This document shows positions 17,778 through 27,811 of a stretch of 64,000 nucleotides of DNA, in pieces. Position 1 is the first letter of the stretch. Every line of letters begins with the position of its first letter. Source of the DNA: Desulfosoma sp. (GTDB taxonomy: Bacteria; Desulfobacterota; Syntrophobacteria; Syntrophobacterales; DSM-9756); contig JBBFKY010000001.1 in assembly GCA_037481875.1 (NCBI GenBank), forward strand, positions 221,782-285,781, written 5' to 3'. The notes beneath the pieces are model-generated. The model was not told the origin of the DNA. It saw only the letters and a program-made list of their open reading frames with translations, and did not search any database. Made by a program: the position numbers and the translations under genes.

Positions 17778-17952
17778 GATCATCTTTCCTTTGCATGGCC
17801 TAGAAGAGCAAAACCGGGTCTAGTGCGACCCAAAACTAACAGCCATCTTCAAAGGCGTCAATGCGGCTTTCAATGAAAGTGCTCGTTGCCTCACAGTTCC
17901 TGGGCATGATAGGAAGATCTTCGAATATGTTCCTTCAGGAAAGGATGAGACC

Positions 17953-18375
17953 ATGGAAAAGCAGTCTCGCATGAATCTTGAAGGCTGGAAGGCTTATCTG
18001 GAACAGTGCTGGGATGCCGTGCCCAAGGTGTTTCGATCGGAAAAATCCCTTCGCCGCACCCTGCAGTGTGCGCTTTATGCCAAGCTGTCTGCAGACGGTC
18101 TTCTGGTGGTCGCGGATTACTTGCCTCCTCGAGCGGACCGCCCGGTGGATCTCATCGTTTTGAATGGAACGCCACCGGTTGTTGCTTGTGCTGTCTGTTT
18201 CGACGATGTGGTGACCCTTTATGCCGTCAAAAGCCTCAGTTCCTTTGAAGCCGGGGAGAAGGTCATATTCACCACGGGGCCGATCAAGAAAAAAGTGGAA
18301 GAAAGCCGCTTTTTCCTAAAACCAGGCATTCAGCACGTGCATCTGGAATGGGGCAATCCGGATTCAAAGAGGTAA
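17953..18375 (+). CDS. Hypothetical protein
   Basis: 140 residues, soluble, no signal peptide. Visible features are a basic N-terminal helix (FRSEKSLRRTLQCALYAKL), a beta-rich centre (LLVVADYLPPRADRPVDLIV) and an acidic-basic C-terminus with VIFTTGPIKKKVEES. The strand pattern vaguely recalls a nuclease-like fold, which is speculation. The ATG follows GGAAAGGA. It is divergent from the two-gene operon on its left. Confidence 0.6.
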   Translation: MEKQSRMNLEGWKAYLEQCWDAVPKVFRSEKSLRRTLQCALYAKLSADGLLVVADYLPPRADRPVDLIVLNGTPPVVACAVCFDDVVTLYAVKSLSSFEAGEKVIFTTGPIKKKVEESRFFLKPGIQHVHLEWGNPDSKR

Positions 18376-18442
18376 CCGACGAGCCTGAAGCACGTCAGAG
18401 TTTTGTGCATTTGTTAACAATCTAAAAATAAAGACTTTTTTC

Positions 18443-18471
18443 TTGACCTGGTCCGTTGGAACGTGAAGAAT
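18443..18471 (+). promoter_or_regulatory. Candidate sigma-70 promoter for the second OFA carrier
   Basis: TTGACC, 17 bases, AAGAAT: five of six and four of six consensus positions with ideal spacing. It gives a leader of about 415 bases before the carrier start at 18893. Confidence 0.45.
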
Positions 18472-18892
18472 GAAGAGAGATTGTGAGGTGGGTTTTTATT
18501 TCAGGAAAGGAGGGTAGCGAGTCATTTTAAAGAAAAGGGGGTGGAGGAAAAGGTTTTTGATGGTTTTTTCTTTTTCTCGCGCGTGTGCCACGTGGCTCTT
18601 TTTGTCGTTCCTGTGGCGCCGAAATTCCTTTCCGGTCTCGTAACGAGCGCCTGTTCCTTACGTGATGATTGCCGAATGAAATCTTTCCAAGGGCGGCATC
18701 CCTCGACAATGGTCTTCTCTCTTTAGACCTGTTTCAGATCGCGTTTTATGCATTTCTCGTGATTTTTTCTTTTTTTTCGTGATGTCTGTTTCCCAGTGTT
18801 CAAGAAGGGTTGGGGTGCGGCCGTTTTCAAAACGGCAGCAGCCTTGGTGGGGTGGTAGGCGAATTGGATTCTACGGACGAGATGGAGGATCC
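18472..18892 (+). other. Long untranslated leader before the second OFA carrier
   Basis: About 420 bases without a supported gene. GGAAAGGAGG at 18503-18512 looks like a ribosome site but no ATG follows at a usable distance. T-rich tracts are present near 18551-18577 and 18762-18780. The first carrier has a comparable leader of about 590 bases with an AAAGGAGGT motif, so both may be controlled after transcription initiation. No known riboswitch was recognised. Confidence 0.35.
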
Positions 18893-20158
18893 ATGATGAC
18901 AGCGCCGCAAGCAACCGTGGATAAGGTTCCGGGCAAAGCCTGGCAGGTGGTGGTGGCCGGGATTGTGGTCAATTTATGCCTCGGCTGTCTGTATGCTTGG
19001 AGTGTCTGGGTGAAGTACCTCACCGATAAGAATTTGATGGAAGCTCAAGGTTGGGTGCCTCTCACGGCTGAACAGGCTTCCAACCCGGCTTCTTTGTGTA
19101 TTCTGATCTTTGCCTTGCTCATGATTCCTGGAGGACGCATTCAGGATCGCTACGGTCCTACGATCGCGGCTTCAATCGGCGGTATCGCCATCGGTTTAGG
19201 GCTTCTTTTGGCTGGGATCATGAAAAGTTACACGGGGATTCTTTTAGGATTCGGGGTCGGCGGCGGTATTGGTATGGGTGTGGGTTATGCGGCGCCGACT
19301 CCGGCGGCTCTCAAGTGGTTCGGTCCTCATAAGAGAGGTCTCATTGCGGGCTTGGTGGTGAGTGGTTACGGTTTGGCCGCCTTTTATGTCGCTCCCTTGG
19401 CCAACTGGTTGATCACCACTTACAGCATGAGCGCTTCCTTTTATGTGCTCGGTATCGCGTATTTGGTGGTGATCTTGGTCGCGGCCCAATTTCTGGCATG
19501 GCCCCAACCCGGTTATGTGCCGCCTCAACCCACAGCGGCAGCCATGGCCGCCAAGGCGTCCACCCAAACGCGGGCGGATTGGACCGCAGGTGAAATGCTC
19601 AAAACCTGGCAGTTCTATGCTCTGGCCATCATGTTCTGTATCAACACACAAGCCGGTCTCTTGCTCATCGGCCATGTGAACAAGATGATTGCGGGAATCA
19701 TGAAAGCCGGCTATCTGTTGGTTTCATGGGGAGCCGTTTTTAACTCCGTGGGCCGTATCGGCACGGGTATCATTTCAGACAAGATTGGACGCACAAACGG
19801 CCTCATTGTGAACTACATCGCGGCGGCTGTGATCATGTTTCTGCTGCCCTACCTGTTCGGGCTTAAAAACATTCCTCTCTTGTTCCTCGCCTGCGCTGTG
19901 GGGTTCTGGTGCTACGGTGGCGGGTTGTCTCTCTTCCCGTCTTTTACAGCGGATTTTTACGGTCCCAAGAACTTGGGGTTCAATTACGGCTTGGTATTCA
20001 TCGGCTGGGGTTTGGGTGCCTTTATGCCCAAATTGGCCGGTCGCATCTACGACAAGTATCAATCCTATGATTATGCTTTTTACATTGCCGGGGTTTTGCT
20101 CATCGCAGGCATCATCTTGGCTCTTGTGACCAAGCGGCCGAGATACGCTTCGGAATAG
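18893..20158 (+). CDS. OFA-family MFS transporter (paralogue of 11453-12736)
   Basis: 421 residues, about twelve helices. It shares with the first carrier [52 protein letters not shown] and [20 protein letters not shown]. In the family these proteins move small carboxylates; the pair may differ in affinity, substrate or expression. The double ATG at 18893/18896 follows GATGGAGG. Position 18779 begins a longer open frame without a ribosome site. A strong terminator lies 38 bases downstream, and the group II intron starts directly after it. Confidence 0.92.
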   Translation: MMTAPQATVDKVPGKAWQVVVAGIVVNLCLGCLYAWSVWVKYLTDKNLMEAQGWVPLTAEQASNPASLCILIFALLMIPGGRIQDRYGPTIAASIGGIAIGLGLLLAGIMKSYTGILLGFGVGGGIGMGVGYAAPTPAALKWFGPHKRGLIAGLVVSGYGLAAFYVAPLANWLITTYSMSASFYVLGIAYLVVILVAAQFLAWPQPGYVPPQPTAAAMAAKASTQTRADWTAGEMLKTWQFYALAIMFCINTQAGLLLIGHVNKMIAGIMKAGYLLVSWGAVFNSVGRIGTGIISDKIGRTNGLIVNYIAAAVIMFLLPYLFGLKNIPLLFLACAVGFWCYGGGLSLFPSFTADFYGPKNLGFNYGLVFIGWGLGAFMPKLAGRIYDKYQSYDYAFYIAGVLLIAGIILALVTKRPRYASE

Positions 20159-20195
20159 GACGGTGAGGTGCCCGGAGGCCGACCATGGCCTAGGG

Positions 20196-20231
20196 AAAAG
20201 GAGCAGGTTGAACACCTGCTCCTTTTTGTTT
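20196..20231 (+). terminator. Rho-independent terminator of the second OFA carrier
   Basis: GGAGCAGGT (20200-20208) pairs perfectly with ACCTGCTCC (20214-20222) around a five-base loop and is followed by TTTTTGTTT. Flanking AAAA and TTTT extend the stem, so it could act on both strands. The U tract ends exactly where the intron begins. Confidence 0.92.
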
Positions 20232-22123
20232 GTGCGCCCGGCAGGGCGCACTCACTTGGAGGTGAAAGTCCTCTACTCGCCCCGCAAGGGGAAGAGTTAG
20301 CCGAACGGCAAGGGTGTTCTGGGCGACTGGAAATCTGGAGGAAGCCGAAGGCAAAGCGCTGGCCTGACGAACAGGAAGCGGATACGAGGCGGCACGGCGG
20401 GGTGAGGCGGCCATTATCGTCAAAGCCCGAAACTTGCACGGAACGCCGTGACGTATATCCGACGGGCATAAGCGTGAAGGTGGGTGCGTCATACCCGGGG
20501 AGATCTGCACAGGTGCCGGGGGAGACCTCTGTGCTACTGCCATCGTGAGGTGGCGGGACGCCTGTGCAGAAGTCAGCAGAGGCCATAGTAGGCGAAAGCC
20601 GAAGGGCCGAACATTGAAGACCGCGAGTAGGCGGCGGGAACACACGGACAGTCAATGAAGGCAGAAGACTCACAGCAAGTGAATGCCGGCGAAGCACCAT
20701 CGGGGCGGAACTCCGAGGGGGCCTTGCACGGTGCCGAGGCTGACGTGACGACCCGCAAGCGGACGAAAGCGGAGTGGGCGCGGCAAGGCGGGCTGATGGA
20801 AGCCGTGGTCGAACGCGGCAACCTGATGCTTGCCTATGATCGGGTGCTCAAGAACAAAGGGGCGGCCGGTGTCGATGGCATCGGCGTCAATGAGTTCAAA
20901 GCACACCTCAAGCAACACTGGCCGACGATCAAGGCCAAACTACTGGCTGGGCAATACGTGCCCTTGCCAGTGCGCCGGGTGGACATCCCCAAGCCGCAAG
21001 GCGGGGTCAGGACACTCGGCATACCGACGCTGACGGATCGGCTGATCCAACAAGCGTTGCATCAAGTCCTCTCGCCGATCTTCGAGGCGGACTTCTCGGC
21101 GCACAGCTACGGCTTCCGACCGGGGAAGAACGCCCATCAGGCGGTCAAGGCCGCGCAGCAATACGTTGCCGAAGGTCGCCGGGTGGTGGTGGACATCGAC
21201 CTGGAGAAATTCTTCGACCGCGTCAACCACGACCTGCTGATGCAGAAACTCTCGACGAAGATCAGTGATGGTCGGGTACTGCGCCTCATTCGCCGGTATC
21301 TCGAAGCGGGCATGATGGCAGAGGGGATCGTCTCCCCGCGGACGGAAGGCACGCCGCAAGGCGGCCCCTTGAGTCCGCTGCTATCGAACATCCTGCTGAC
21401 GGAACTGGACAAGGAACTGGAACGCCGAGGCCATGCCTTCTGCCGCTATGCAGACGACTGCAACATCTACGTCAAAAGCAAGGCGGCGGGGGAGCGGGTC
21501 ATGGCGAGCATCACCCGGTTTCTGGCGGAAAAGCTCAAGCTCAAGGTCAATGTGGCCAAGAGCGCGGTGGCCGAACCGTGGAAGAGGACGTTTCTGGGCT
21601 ACAGCCTGACGTGGCACAAAGCCCCGAAGCTGCGGATCGCGCCGGCCAGCCTGAGCCGGCTGGACGGCAAACTCCGCGCAGTGCTCAAAGGTGCGCGGGG
21701 GCGCAGCCTGACGACGGTCATCCACGAACTCAACCCGATCCTGCGCGGCTGGGCGGCGTATTTCAAGCTGACCGAAACCAAGCAGGCGCTGGAAGAGCGG
21801 GACGGCTGGATCAGGCGCAAGCTGCGCTGCATCCTGTGGCGGCAGTGGAAACGCCCCTACACTCGCGCCAGGAACTTGATGAAGGCGGGACTGACGGAAG
21901 AGCGGGCATTTCGCTCGGCGTTCAACCAACGCGGGCCGTGGTGGAACAGTGGCGCCAGCCACATGAACCAGGCCTTCCAGAAGTCTTTCTTTGATCGATT
22001 GGGTCTGGTGTCGCTGCTCGATACGACGCGACGACTCCAGTGTGTTCAATGAACCGCCGGATGCGGAACCGCACGTCCGGTGGTGTGAGAGGGCGACGGG
22101 GGTGACCCCGTCCCCTACTCGAT
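20232..22123 (+). mobile_element. Group II intron, class C, with encoded reverse transcriptase
   Basis: The 5' end GTGCGCCC pairs with GGGCGCAC around GGCA (20232-20251), the GUGYG start expected for group II introns. The reverse transcriptase frame occupies 20655-22052. Domain V follows it at about 22052-22087 (ACCGCCGGATGCGG...CCGCACGTCCGGTGG). Domain VI has a GACGGGG/CCCCGTC stem and the end CCCCTACTCGAT near 22112-22123. The maturase has no endonuclease domain. Class C introns are known to insert behind rho-independent terminators, and this one does. Ends are placed by motif and may shift by a base or two. It looks intact. The GC-rich composition and codon use differ from the neighbours, which fits recent arrival. 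Confidence 0.93.
20655..22052 (+). CDS. ltrA: Group II intron reverse transcriptase/maturase
   Basis: 465 residues. The RT motifs are in order: [67 protein letters not shown] and YADD at 265-268, with the catalytic aspartates intact. The C-terminal maturase (X) region includes [12 protein letters not shown]. No HNH endonuclease follows, typical of class C. It assists splicing and reverse transcribes the intron RNA at the target. The start at 20655 is the first ATG in frame; the ribosome site is weak, which is common in these elements. Confidence 0.95.
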   Translation: MKAEDSQQVNAGEAPSGRNSEGALHGAEADVTTRKRTKAEWARQGGLMEAVVERGNLMLAYDRVLKNKGAAGVDGIGVNEFKAHLKQHWPTIKAKLLAGQYVPLPVRRVDIPKPQGGVRTLGIPTLTDRLIQQALHQVLSPIFEADFSAHSYGFRPGKNAHQAVKAAQQYVAEGRRVVVDIDLEKFFDRVNHDLLMQKLSTKISDGRVLRLIRRYLEAGMMAEGIVSPRTEGTPQGGPLSPLLSNILLTELDKELERRGHAFCRYADDCNIYVKSKAAGERVMASITRFLAEKLKLKVNVAKSAVAEPWKRTFLGYSLTWHKAPKLRIAPASLSRLDGKLRAVLKGARGRSLTTVIHELNPILRGWAAYFKLTETKQALEERDGWIRRKLRCILWRQWKRPYTRARNLMKAGLTEERAFRSAFNQRGPWWNSGASHMNQAFQKSFFDRLGLVSLLDTTRRLQCVQ

Positions 22124-22189
22124 GGAATGACAGCACATTTTGTCAACAGAATAGAGGCTTCCTGAGCGCACAAAAAAGGATGAGGCGGC

Positions 22190-23521
22190 ATGTTACGATC
22201 GGGAACGGTGGTGCTCGTGGGCTGTCGCGATGATGAGGCGGCGTTGCTCAAGGACATGATCGGGCAGTTGGATACGGGGCTGGTCGTTCGTGCTCTAGGT
22301 TCGTTGGACGAGCAGCAGGTGCGTGGCAGTCCGGATGTGCGCCTGGTGATTGTTCGGGTGGGAGAGCGCGACAGCCGGCCGGATGTGGCGTTGCAAAAGC
22401 TTCGCAACGTGGTGGGGCGTTCCGTGCCTGTGATGGCCCTGGTGCCTCAGGGGAAAGGCCAGAGGGTTCGAGACATCCTTCGTGCCGGCGCCGATGACTA
22501 CTGGATTCTGCCTTTGGACGAAAATGCCTTGCCCATACGAGTTCAAGTGCTGTTGGAATGGGGGCATCGCATCAGGGAAACCATGCGCACCACAAGTCAT
22601 AGCCATGAAGGGCTGTGGCAACGTTTTCGCCACCGAATTCGTGCCGTTTTTGAATGGATTTTTGGATCGCGGTCTCTCTCGAACGAAATGCTGGAAAAAG
22701 GATCGGTGGATACAGCGCGTTTTCTTGATCGTTGGGAAAAGATAAGACGCCTAGGGTTTGGCAGTTTCGGTGAAGTGTGGCTGCTTCGAGAAAAAGACGG
22801 TCACAATTTGGCTGTGGCCAAGATTCCTCACGAAGAAAAACTGAACCGCAAATTCCTTGTGGAAGCGGCCATTCTTGGGCGTCTCAAGGAACATCCCAAC
22901 GCCGTAGCACTGTTGGATGTGGTGAAATCCGGTGGAAAGGTCGTTCTTATTCAGGAGTATGTTTCCGGCAAATCTTTACAAGAGCTTCTGGATGAAGGTT
23001 TGGACGCCGTGGGCAAGGAAAAATATTTCTTGCAGCTTTTAGACGTGGTGACCTATGCTCACCGCCATCACATCATGCATCGAGACATTAAACCGGAGAA
23101 TATTCTTATCACTCCTGAAGGTGTTTTAAAGCTTTTGGATTTCGGTACGGCCAAAGATGTGACGCGCCGAAGTATAAGTAGCACCGTGATTGGATCCCGC
23201 CCTTACATGGCCCCGGAACAGATCATGGGGCGCAGTCGCCTGGCCAGCGATGTGTGGGCTCTCGGCGTCATTCTCTATGCCTTGACCACCGAATTCCTTC
23301 CCTTTTATTCGGAAAACGAAAAGGAGCTCATGGACCTCATTCTCGAATCCCCTCCGCAACCCCTTCGAGAATTGGTTCCAGACATTCCTGAAGATCTGGA
23401 ACGCATCATTCTTCGCTGCTTAGAAAAGGACTGGAAGAATCGGTACCACAACGCCGGTATTCTTCAAAAAGCTCTTTTGGAAGCTTTCCCGGATTTTGGA
23501 TCCGGACACACGCTGCCGTGA
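22190..23521 (+). CDS. Pseudo-receiver / Ser-Thr protein kinase fusion
   Basis: 443 residues. Residues 5-125 have the receiver outline, but the phospho-acceptor position reads VIVRVGE instead of an Asp, and the conserved Lys segment reads DYWILP, so it should not be phosphorylated. A basic linker follows. From about 180 a protein kinase domain begins with GFGSFGEV (ATP loop), AVAKIP (Lys211), HRDIKPEN, DFGTAKD and MAPEQ, all catalytic residues present. It is cytoplasmic, with no membrane segment. The ATG follows AGGATGAGG and lies 67 bp after the intron end. Its receiver resembles that of the protein at 62863. Confidence 0.88.
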   Translation: MLRSGTVVLVGCRDDEAALLKDMIGQLDTGLVVRALGSLDEQQVRGSPDVRLVIVRVGERDSRPDVALQKLRNVVGRSVPVMALVPQGKGQRVRDILRAGADDYWILPLDENALPIRVQVLLEWGHRIRETMRTTSHSHEGLWQRFRHRIRAVFEWIFGSRSLSNEMLEKGSVDTARFLDRWEKIRRLGFGSFGEVWLLREKDGHNLAVAKIPHEEKLNRKFLVEAAILGRLKEHPNAVALLDVVKSGGKVVLIQEYVSGKSLQELLDEGLDAVGKEKYFLQLLDVVTYAHRHHIMHRDIKPENILITPEGVLKLLDFGTAKDVTRRSISSTVIGSRPYMAPEQIMGRSRLASDVWALGVILYALTTEFLPFYSENEKELMDLILESPPQPLRELVPDIPEDLERIILRCLEKDWKNRYHNAGILQKALLEAFPDFGSGHTLP

Positions 23522-23529
23522 CCTGTGTT

Positions 23530-24111
23530 TTACAGAGGTTCCAAGGGCTTCAGGGTTCCCCATCGAGGGTCGTAATGGGCCGTGACATCGCAGATCATGA
23601 TCAGGATATCCACGTTACGCTGATGAATGTCTTTGACGAGTCCCTCGATGACCGCCTTGCAGCCGAAGCCTGCGTTCCGAAAAGCTCGAATGGCTCCCGG
23701 AGAGTCCAGAGGAATTTCGGCCCAGAGTTTTTCCAGCCCGATTTCCGAGGCGAGAGCGACAAGTTCATTGAGCATCACGGTGGCAAGCCCTTTGTTCTGG
23801 TATTTAGGGGAGACAACGGTTCGAACTTCTCCGATATGGCGTTTCCATCCATGGGGAATCAGATGGAGGGTGACATCGGCGGCGATTTCGTTTCCGACCC
23901 AAGCTAAAAGGGGCAGAACTCTGCGGTAATCCAATTCATTAACCCATTGTTGCAGGATCTGAGGGTCTCGAACATTGTGCCGAACGTAAAGGAGCATTTC
24001 ATCGGAAAGGTCCCGGAAAAAACGATAGAGGGCGTCGCCGTCTTCGCGGGTCATTAACCGCACGCTGACCGGCGTGCCGTCTTTGAGCAGGATTTGTTTG
24101 CTTCCAAACAT
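23530..24111 (-). CDS. GNAT-family N-acetyltransferase
   Basis: 193 residues. The acetyl-CoA site motif is VSPKYQNKGLATVMLNELV (the Q/RxxGxG/A pattern, here QNKGLA). The N-terminal part, LKDGTPVSVRLMTREDGDAL, and FRDLSDEMLLYVRHN match GNAT domains seen at the C-terminus of acyl-CoA synthetase (ADP-forming)-type acetyltransferases. The acceptor is unknown. ATG at 24111 has GAGGGG upstream. The converging kinase ends eight bases from its stop. Confidence 0.85.
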   Translation of the reverse strand: MFGSKQILLKDGTPVSVRLMTREDGDALYRFFRDLSDEMLLYVRHNVRDPQILQQWVNELDYRRVLPLLAWVGNEIAADVTLHLIPHGWKRHIGEVRTVVSPKYQNKGLATVMLNELVALASEIGLEKLWAEIPLDSPGAIRAFRNAGFGCKAVIEGLVKDIHQRNVDILIMICDVTAHYDPRWGTLKPLEPL

Positions 24112-24160
24112 GTCTAACCCCTCGCTGGATTGTGTCATCCTTGCCAGTGATCCCACCCTT

Positions 24161-24907
24161 TCAGACACCGTCCTGCAGACGCAGGGCCAGGTACTCGGGA
24201 AGCCCCGCTCGAAGAATCTTTTCTTGCGCCCGCTTCACATCGTACGGCACAGCTCGAAAGAAGATGGTATGGCGATCCATATCGAAGACCAAAAAACGGG
24301 CTCGACTGTCTTGCTGCCTCGGCTGCCCAACACTGCCCGGATTGATGAGGTAGATATTTTCTGGGACGAGCCTCAGGGTGTCATTCATGAAGTCCAGGGC
24401 CGTCACTTTACCTCGTGGATCTTGTACCCAGACCTTTTGCTGGTGCGTATGGCCGAAAAAGCACACATGAATGTCGGCGTATTTTTTTCGCATGAGATTG
24501 AAGATGCGTCGAGCTTGATACAGATTGAGAATGTAGGTATGAGGACTTTCCGGAGTTCCGTGGCACAAGAGCACCCCTTCCAGGGTTCGACACAAGGGAA
24601 GGGCATGAAGTTGTGCCAGATGCGCCGAATTCAGCTGTCGAATGGTAAAATGAATAGCTTCGTAAGCCAGGACGTTAAAGGATTCGGCGATTTGAGGATC
24701 CAGGGCCGCAAGATCGTGATTGCCTTGAACACCACGCGCTCCACATTCCCGAAGAATTTCCAGGCAAGCCTTGGGATCTGCATTATAACCCACCAGATCA
24801 CCAAGGTGCCAAAAGGCTTCCACACCTTCAGCCTGTGCCGCACGAAGAACGCTTTCCAAAGCTTCCAGGTTACCGTGAATGTCCGAAAGAATGGCGACTC
24901 GAGCCAT
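24161..24907 (-). CDS. Metallophosphoesterase (calcineurin-like, YfcE/DR1281-like)
   Basis: 248 residues. All five metal-site motifs are visible: ILSDIHGN (DxH), WHLGDLVGYN (GD), VQGNHD (GNH), LLCHGTP and FFGHTH. Such proteins hydrolyse phosphodiesters or phosphoproteins with two metal ions; the natural substrate is unknown. The start at 24907 is the first ATG and begins directly with the conserved strand. It lies 49 bp upstream of the acetyltransferase start and 41 bp downstream of the helicase gene, so the three are probably one transcript. Confidence 0.9.
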   Translation of the reverse strand: MARVAILSDIHGNLEALESVLRAAQAEGVEAFWHLGDLVGYNADPKACLEILRECGARGVQGNHDLAALDPQIAESFNVLAYEAIHFTIRQLNSAHLAQLHALPLCRTLEGVLLCHGTPESPHTYILNLYQARRIFNLMRKKYADIHVCFFGHTHQQKVWVQDPRGKVTALDFMNDTLRLVPENIYLINPGSVGQPRQQDSRARFLVFDMDRHTIFFRAVPYDVKRAQEKILRAGLPEYLALRLQDGV

Positions 24908-24948
24908 GGGATTCCTTGCAAGCCCTTTCGCCCGTTATGTTGGCAAGG

Positions 24949-27666
24949 TTATGGCACCAGAACCGGTTCCCGGAGAATCCTTTCGATAGCTTCCCGAGCC
25001 GAAGCCGCAAGGTGCGGATGAGTCTCGGTCAGTGATTCCACCTGACGCAGATGATCCGCGGTTCGCAGAATCACCATGGTCAAATCCCCCTCATCGATGC
25101 TCGTGAGGTTCTTGACCACACTCCAACTTTCGCCCTTGGCCCAATGAAAAACGGTGACCACGGTCCAAAAAGGTAAAGGCGGAGTCTCAAAGCCCTCCGC
25201 ATGCAGCCTTTCCCTTAAAGGATGCAGTGTTTGCAGAAGGGCGAAGTAAGGCCGGGCAAGATCGGGGAATTTCCACAGAAGCGACGATAACTGAGAGTCT
25301 GCCGGCCGGTCCCGATCCACAACGAAAGGAGCCATGAGGGCGGCCAGAAGAGCTGGATTCGATTCAGGCAAGACCCTTTTTCGAATGACTTCGGAGACCA
25401 GCAGGGGCTGATCCAGCCGCAGTTTGGAGGCCCATTGGCCATCCGGGGTGAGATGCCCTTCAAGGGTCACATACCCTTCTTGCTGCAGAATTCTCAAGTG
25501 CTGTGTGAAGGATCTCCAAAGCGTCTCTTGGACGGACAGAATATGGGAACGATGCGTGAAATAGGTTTGGACGAGCCTTGAAAATGGATGCTTGGACCCT
25601 TTTTGGCATGGACCGAAAAGTTCGCACCGAAGGCATGGAAGCGCTTCTTTGGTCAAGGCTCTGTGGGCCATGTCGCGGGTAATGGATGACAGGGCTTGTG
25701 GCTTTTCACCGTAATGTTGCGGACCAAAAAGAGAGGGAAAAGGCTCTTCGTCCATTCGCTGGGCCAGACGTTCCCAAGCCTTTCGATCCGAAAGGGATGG
25801 CAGCTGTTCCAATCTCTTGCCCAATTCTCGAATTTGGCGAACACGCACCCAATGGGTTTCCACACTTTGGCCGTGCCAGTCGATGGGAAGCCGTAAACGT
25901 GCCGCCTGGACTCGGTCTTCCCCCTTATCGACCCGATCCAGGACCACGTAAGGTGTTCCTCGTCGGTTCAAGAAAAGTCGACCGCGTACCAAAAGACCCT
26001 GTGTGACCCATAACAATGCTTGGTTTCGAGCCGCTCGATGGGCTTTTTTCTGTTCTTCTTCCAAACGCATGAACAAAGGCCGAACCTCCGCCAGGGCATC
26101 CATAGACTTACAGGCCATGAGAGGTTCCCAGGGGGCCAGATCCTTTTGAAAGGATTCCACGAGGGACGCGACGGAGGCTTCTTGACCCAAATGCTGGTAG
26201 GTGGCCAGACTTCGTGAAAAAAGCTCTCGAATTTCCTGCGGTTCATGGGACAGAAGCAGGTTTAGGGCCATGGAAAAGTTCACACGAATTTGGCTTTCGA
26301 TGGGATCCGGCGGTGATTTCAAAAGGTCATGAATCAATGACACGTTTTGATATCGACCCGGCGTGACCAAAACAAAGCCGATTTTGTCCATGCCGCGCCG
26401 TCCCGCCCGTCCCGTCATCTGAAGAAGGTCTGTTGCGGTCAAATCCACAAATTCCCGACCGTTGAAACGATCGCTTTGAGGAATAACCACGGTGCGGGCA
26501 GGAAAATTCACGCCGGCGGCCACGGTGGATGTGGAAAAAATGGCTTCAAGCCAGCCTTCCTGCATGAGGTTTTCTAGAAGAAGTTTCCAGTGAGGCAATT
26601 GTCCGGCATGATGGGCGCCCACACGGGAACGTTTCAGAATGGATAGGTGTTTATGATCCCTGAGAAAAGGCCACTTGTTTAACAGGGACTCCAGCCGTGC
26701 CGTAAAGGCTTTGGCATTGAATCCCGGCGATCGTGGGGCTTGAGGACACAAAGTGATAGCACGCTCACAATCGGCTCGGGACTTGAGGAAGAAGATGGCG
26801 GGCAGAAGGTTTGCCTTGCGAAGGGCTTCCAAAATGTGAGCCACATCGGGAAAGTCTTTTCGAGAGAACTGACGAGGATCCAGTTTTTCAATAGGTCCAT
26901 AGAGGCCGCGACGTCCCCCTAGAGGCGTCAGTTCACCGTTGGGAAAAAGGAACAGGGGATAGAGAGGGACAGGTCGTTCTACGGCGTTCACCCACAGGCA
27001 AGGCTCTTTGCGTAACCAAAAGAGCCATCGGCAAAGCTCATGAGCGTTTCGAATGGTGGCGGAAAGTAACAAGAGACGGACGCGGCTTGGGAGGTAAATA
27101 AGAACCTCCTCCCAGACCACACCGCGATCCTGATCCCCCAAGTAATGGGCTTCATCCATGACCACCAGATCGACGGGAAGATCTTGACCGCGATGCATGG
27201 CGTCGTAGAGTTGATTTCTAAGGATTTCGGTTGTCCCTACGATGATCGGGGCTTCGGGGTTTTCCTTACGATCCCCGGTGAGAATCCCAACATTTTCCGG
27301 TCCAAAAGCCGTAGAAAATTCTTCCAGTTTGGCGTTGGAAAGAGCTTTGAGGGGCGAAGCATACCAGCTTCGACCGCCTTTCAAAAAAATTTCGCGAATC
27401 GCTTCAATGGCGATATAAGTCTTGCCGGATCCTGTGGGGGCCGTGACAAGCACATCGGCGGTCCGGACCTTTTCGATGGCTTCCAGCTGAAAAGGATCCG
27501 GCGTAAAGGGTTGCGGCTCAGGTACTCCAATCTGCGCAAGAACCTTGCGCACCGCAGGCGCCATGCGCACATGAAATTCCGTGCCTTCACGGGTGACGGT
27601 TTCGCGAGGCTTTTTTTTGCCCGTGGATTTCTTTCGCCGAAAAATGGGTCTGGCTTCGGGTTTCAA
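24949..27666 (-). CDS. Large DEAD/DEAH helicase, Ski2-like
   Basis: 905 residues. Motif I TAPTGSGKT, Ia SPLKALSN, motif II DEAHYLGD, motif III LLSATI and motif VI QMTGRAGRRG are in order within the first 430 residues, then a long C-terminal region. The C-terminal half has a CLRCELFGPCQKG cysteine cluster. The pattern is of Ski2/Mtr4-type RNA helicases or DNA-repair relatives; the substrate is uncertain. The most likely start is TTG at 27666, with AAAGGCGG upstream. The next genes begin 41 bp downstream on the same strand. Confidence 0.87.
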   Translation of the reverse strand: MKPEARPIFRRKKSTGKKKPRETVTREGTEFHVRMAPAVRKVLAQIGVPEPQPFTPDPFQLEAIEKVRTADVLVTAPTGSGKTYIAIEAIREIFLKGGRSWYASPLKALSNAKLEEFSTAFGPENVGILTGDRKENPEAPIIVGTTEILRNQLYDAMHRGQDLPVDLVVMDEAHYLGDQDRGVVWEEVLIYLPSRVRLLLLSATIRNAHELCRWLFWLRKEPCLWVNAVERPVPLYPLFLFPNGELTPLGGRRGLYGPIEKLDPRQFSRKDFPDVAHILEALRKANLLPAIFFLKSRADCERAITLCPQAPRSPGFNAKAFTARLESLLNKWPFLRDHKHLSILKRSRVGAHHAGQLPHWKLLLENLMQEGWLEAIFSTSTVAAGVNFPARTVVIPQSDRFNGREFVDLTATDLLQMTGRAGRRGMDKIGFVLVTPGRYQNVSLIHDLLKSPPDPIESQIRVNFSMALNLLLSHEPQEIRELFSRSLATYQHLGQEASVASLVESFQKDLAPWEPLMACKSMDALAEVRPLFMRLEEEQKKAHRAARNQALLWVTQGLLVRGRLFLNRRGTPYVVLDRVDKGEDRVQAARLRLPIDWHGQSVETHWVRVRQIRELGKRLEQLPSLSDRKAWERLAQRMDEEPFPSLFGPQHYGEKPQALSSITRDMAHRALTKEALPCLRCELFGPCQKGSKHPFSRLVQTYFTHRSHILSVQETLWRSFTQHLRILQQEGYVTLEGHLTPDGQWASKLRLDQPLLVSEVIRKRVLPESNPALLAALMAPFVVDRDRPADSQLSSLLWKFPDLARPYFALLQTLHPLRERLHAEGFETPPLPFWTVVTVFHWAKGESWSVVKNLTSIDEGDLTMVILRTADHLRQVESLTETHPHLAASAREAIERILREPVLVP

Positions 27667-27811
27667 TGGGAGGTCCGCCTTTGGATTGACTTCCTTCTGG
27701 GATCTGGCGATGGCGCTTCGTTCGCATTATGGCTAACACGGCTTTGGGCGAACATCAAGGGATGATCATCATTTAACAAATGAACCCCTTTGTCTTCTAG
27801 GAGACAGCCTC

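Noticed and set aside
21381..22136. A long minus-strand frame opposite the intron reverse transcriptase
   Set aside because: Lies against the RT gene and has no recognisable content.
20232..23521. A reverse-transcriptase/kinase defence system
   Set aside because: The RT is a standard class C intron maturase within a recognisable intron, and the kinase starts after the intron end; their adjacency is explained by terminator-directed insertion.
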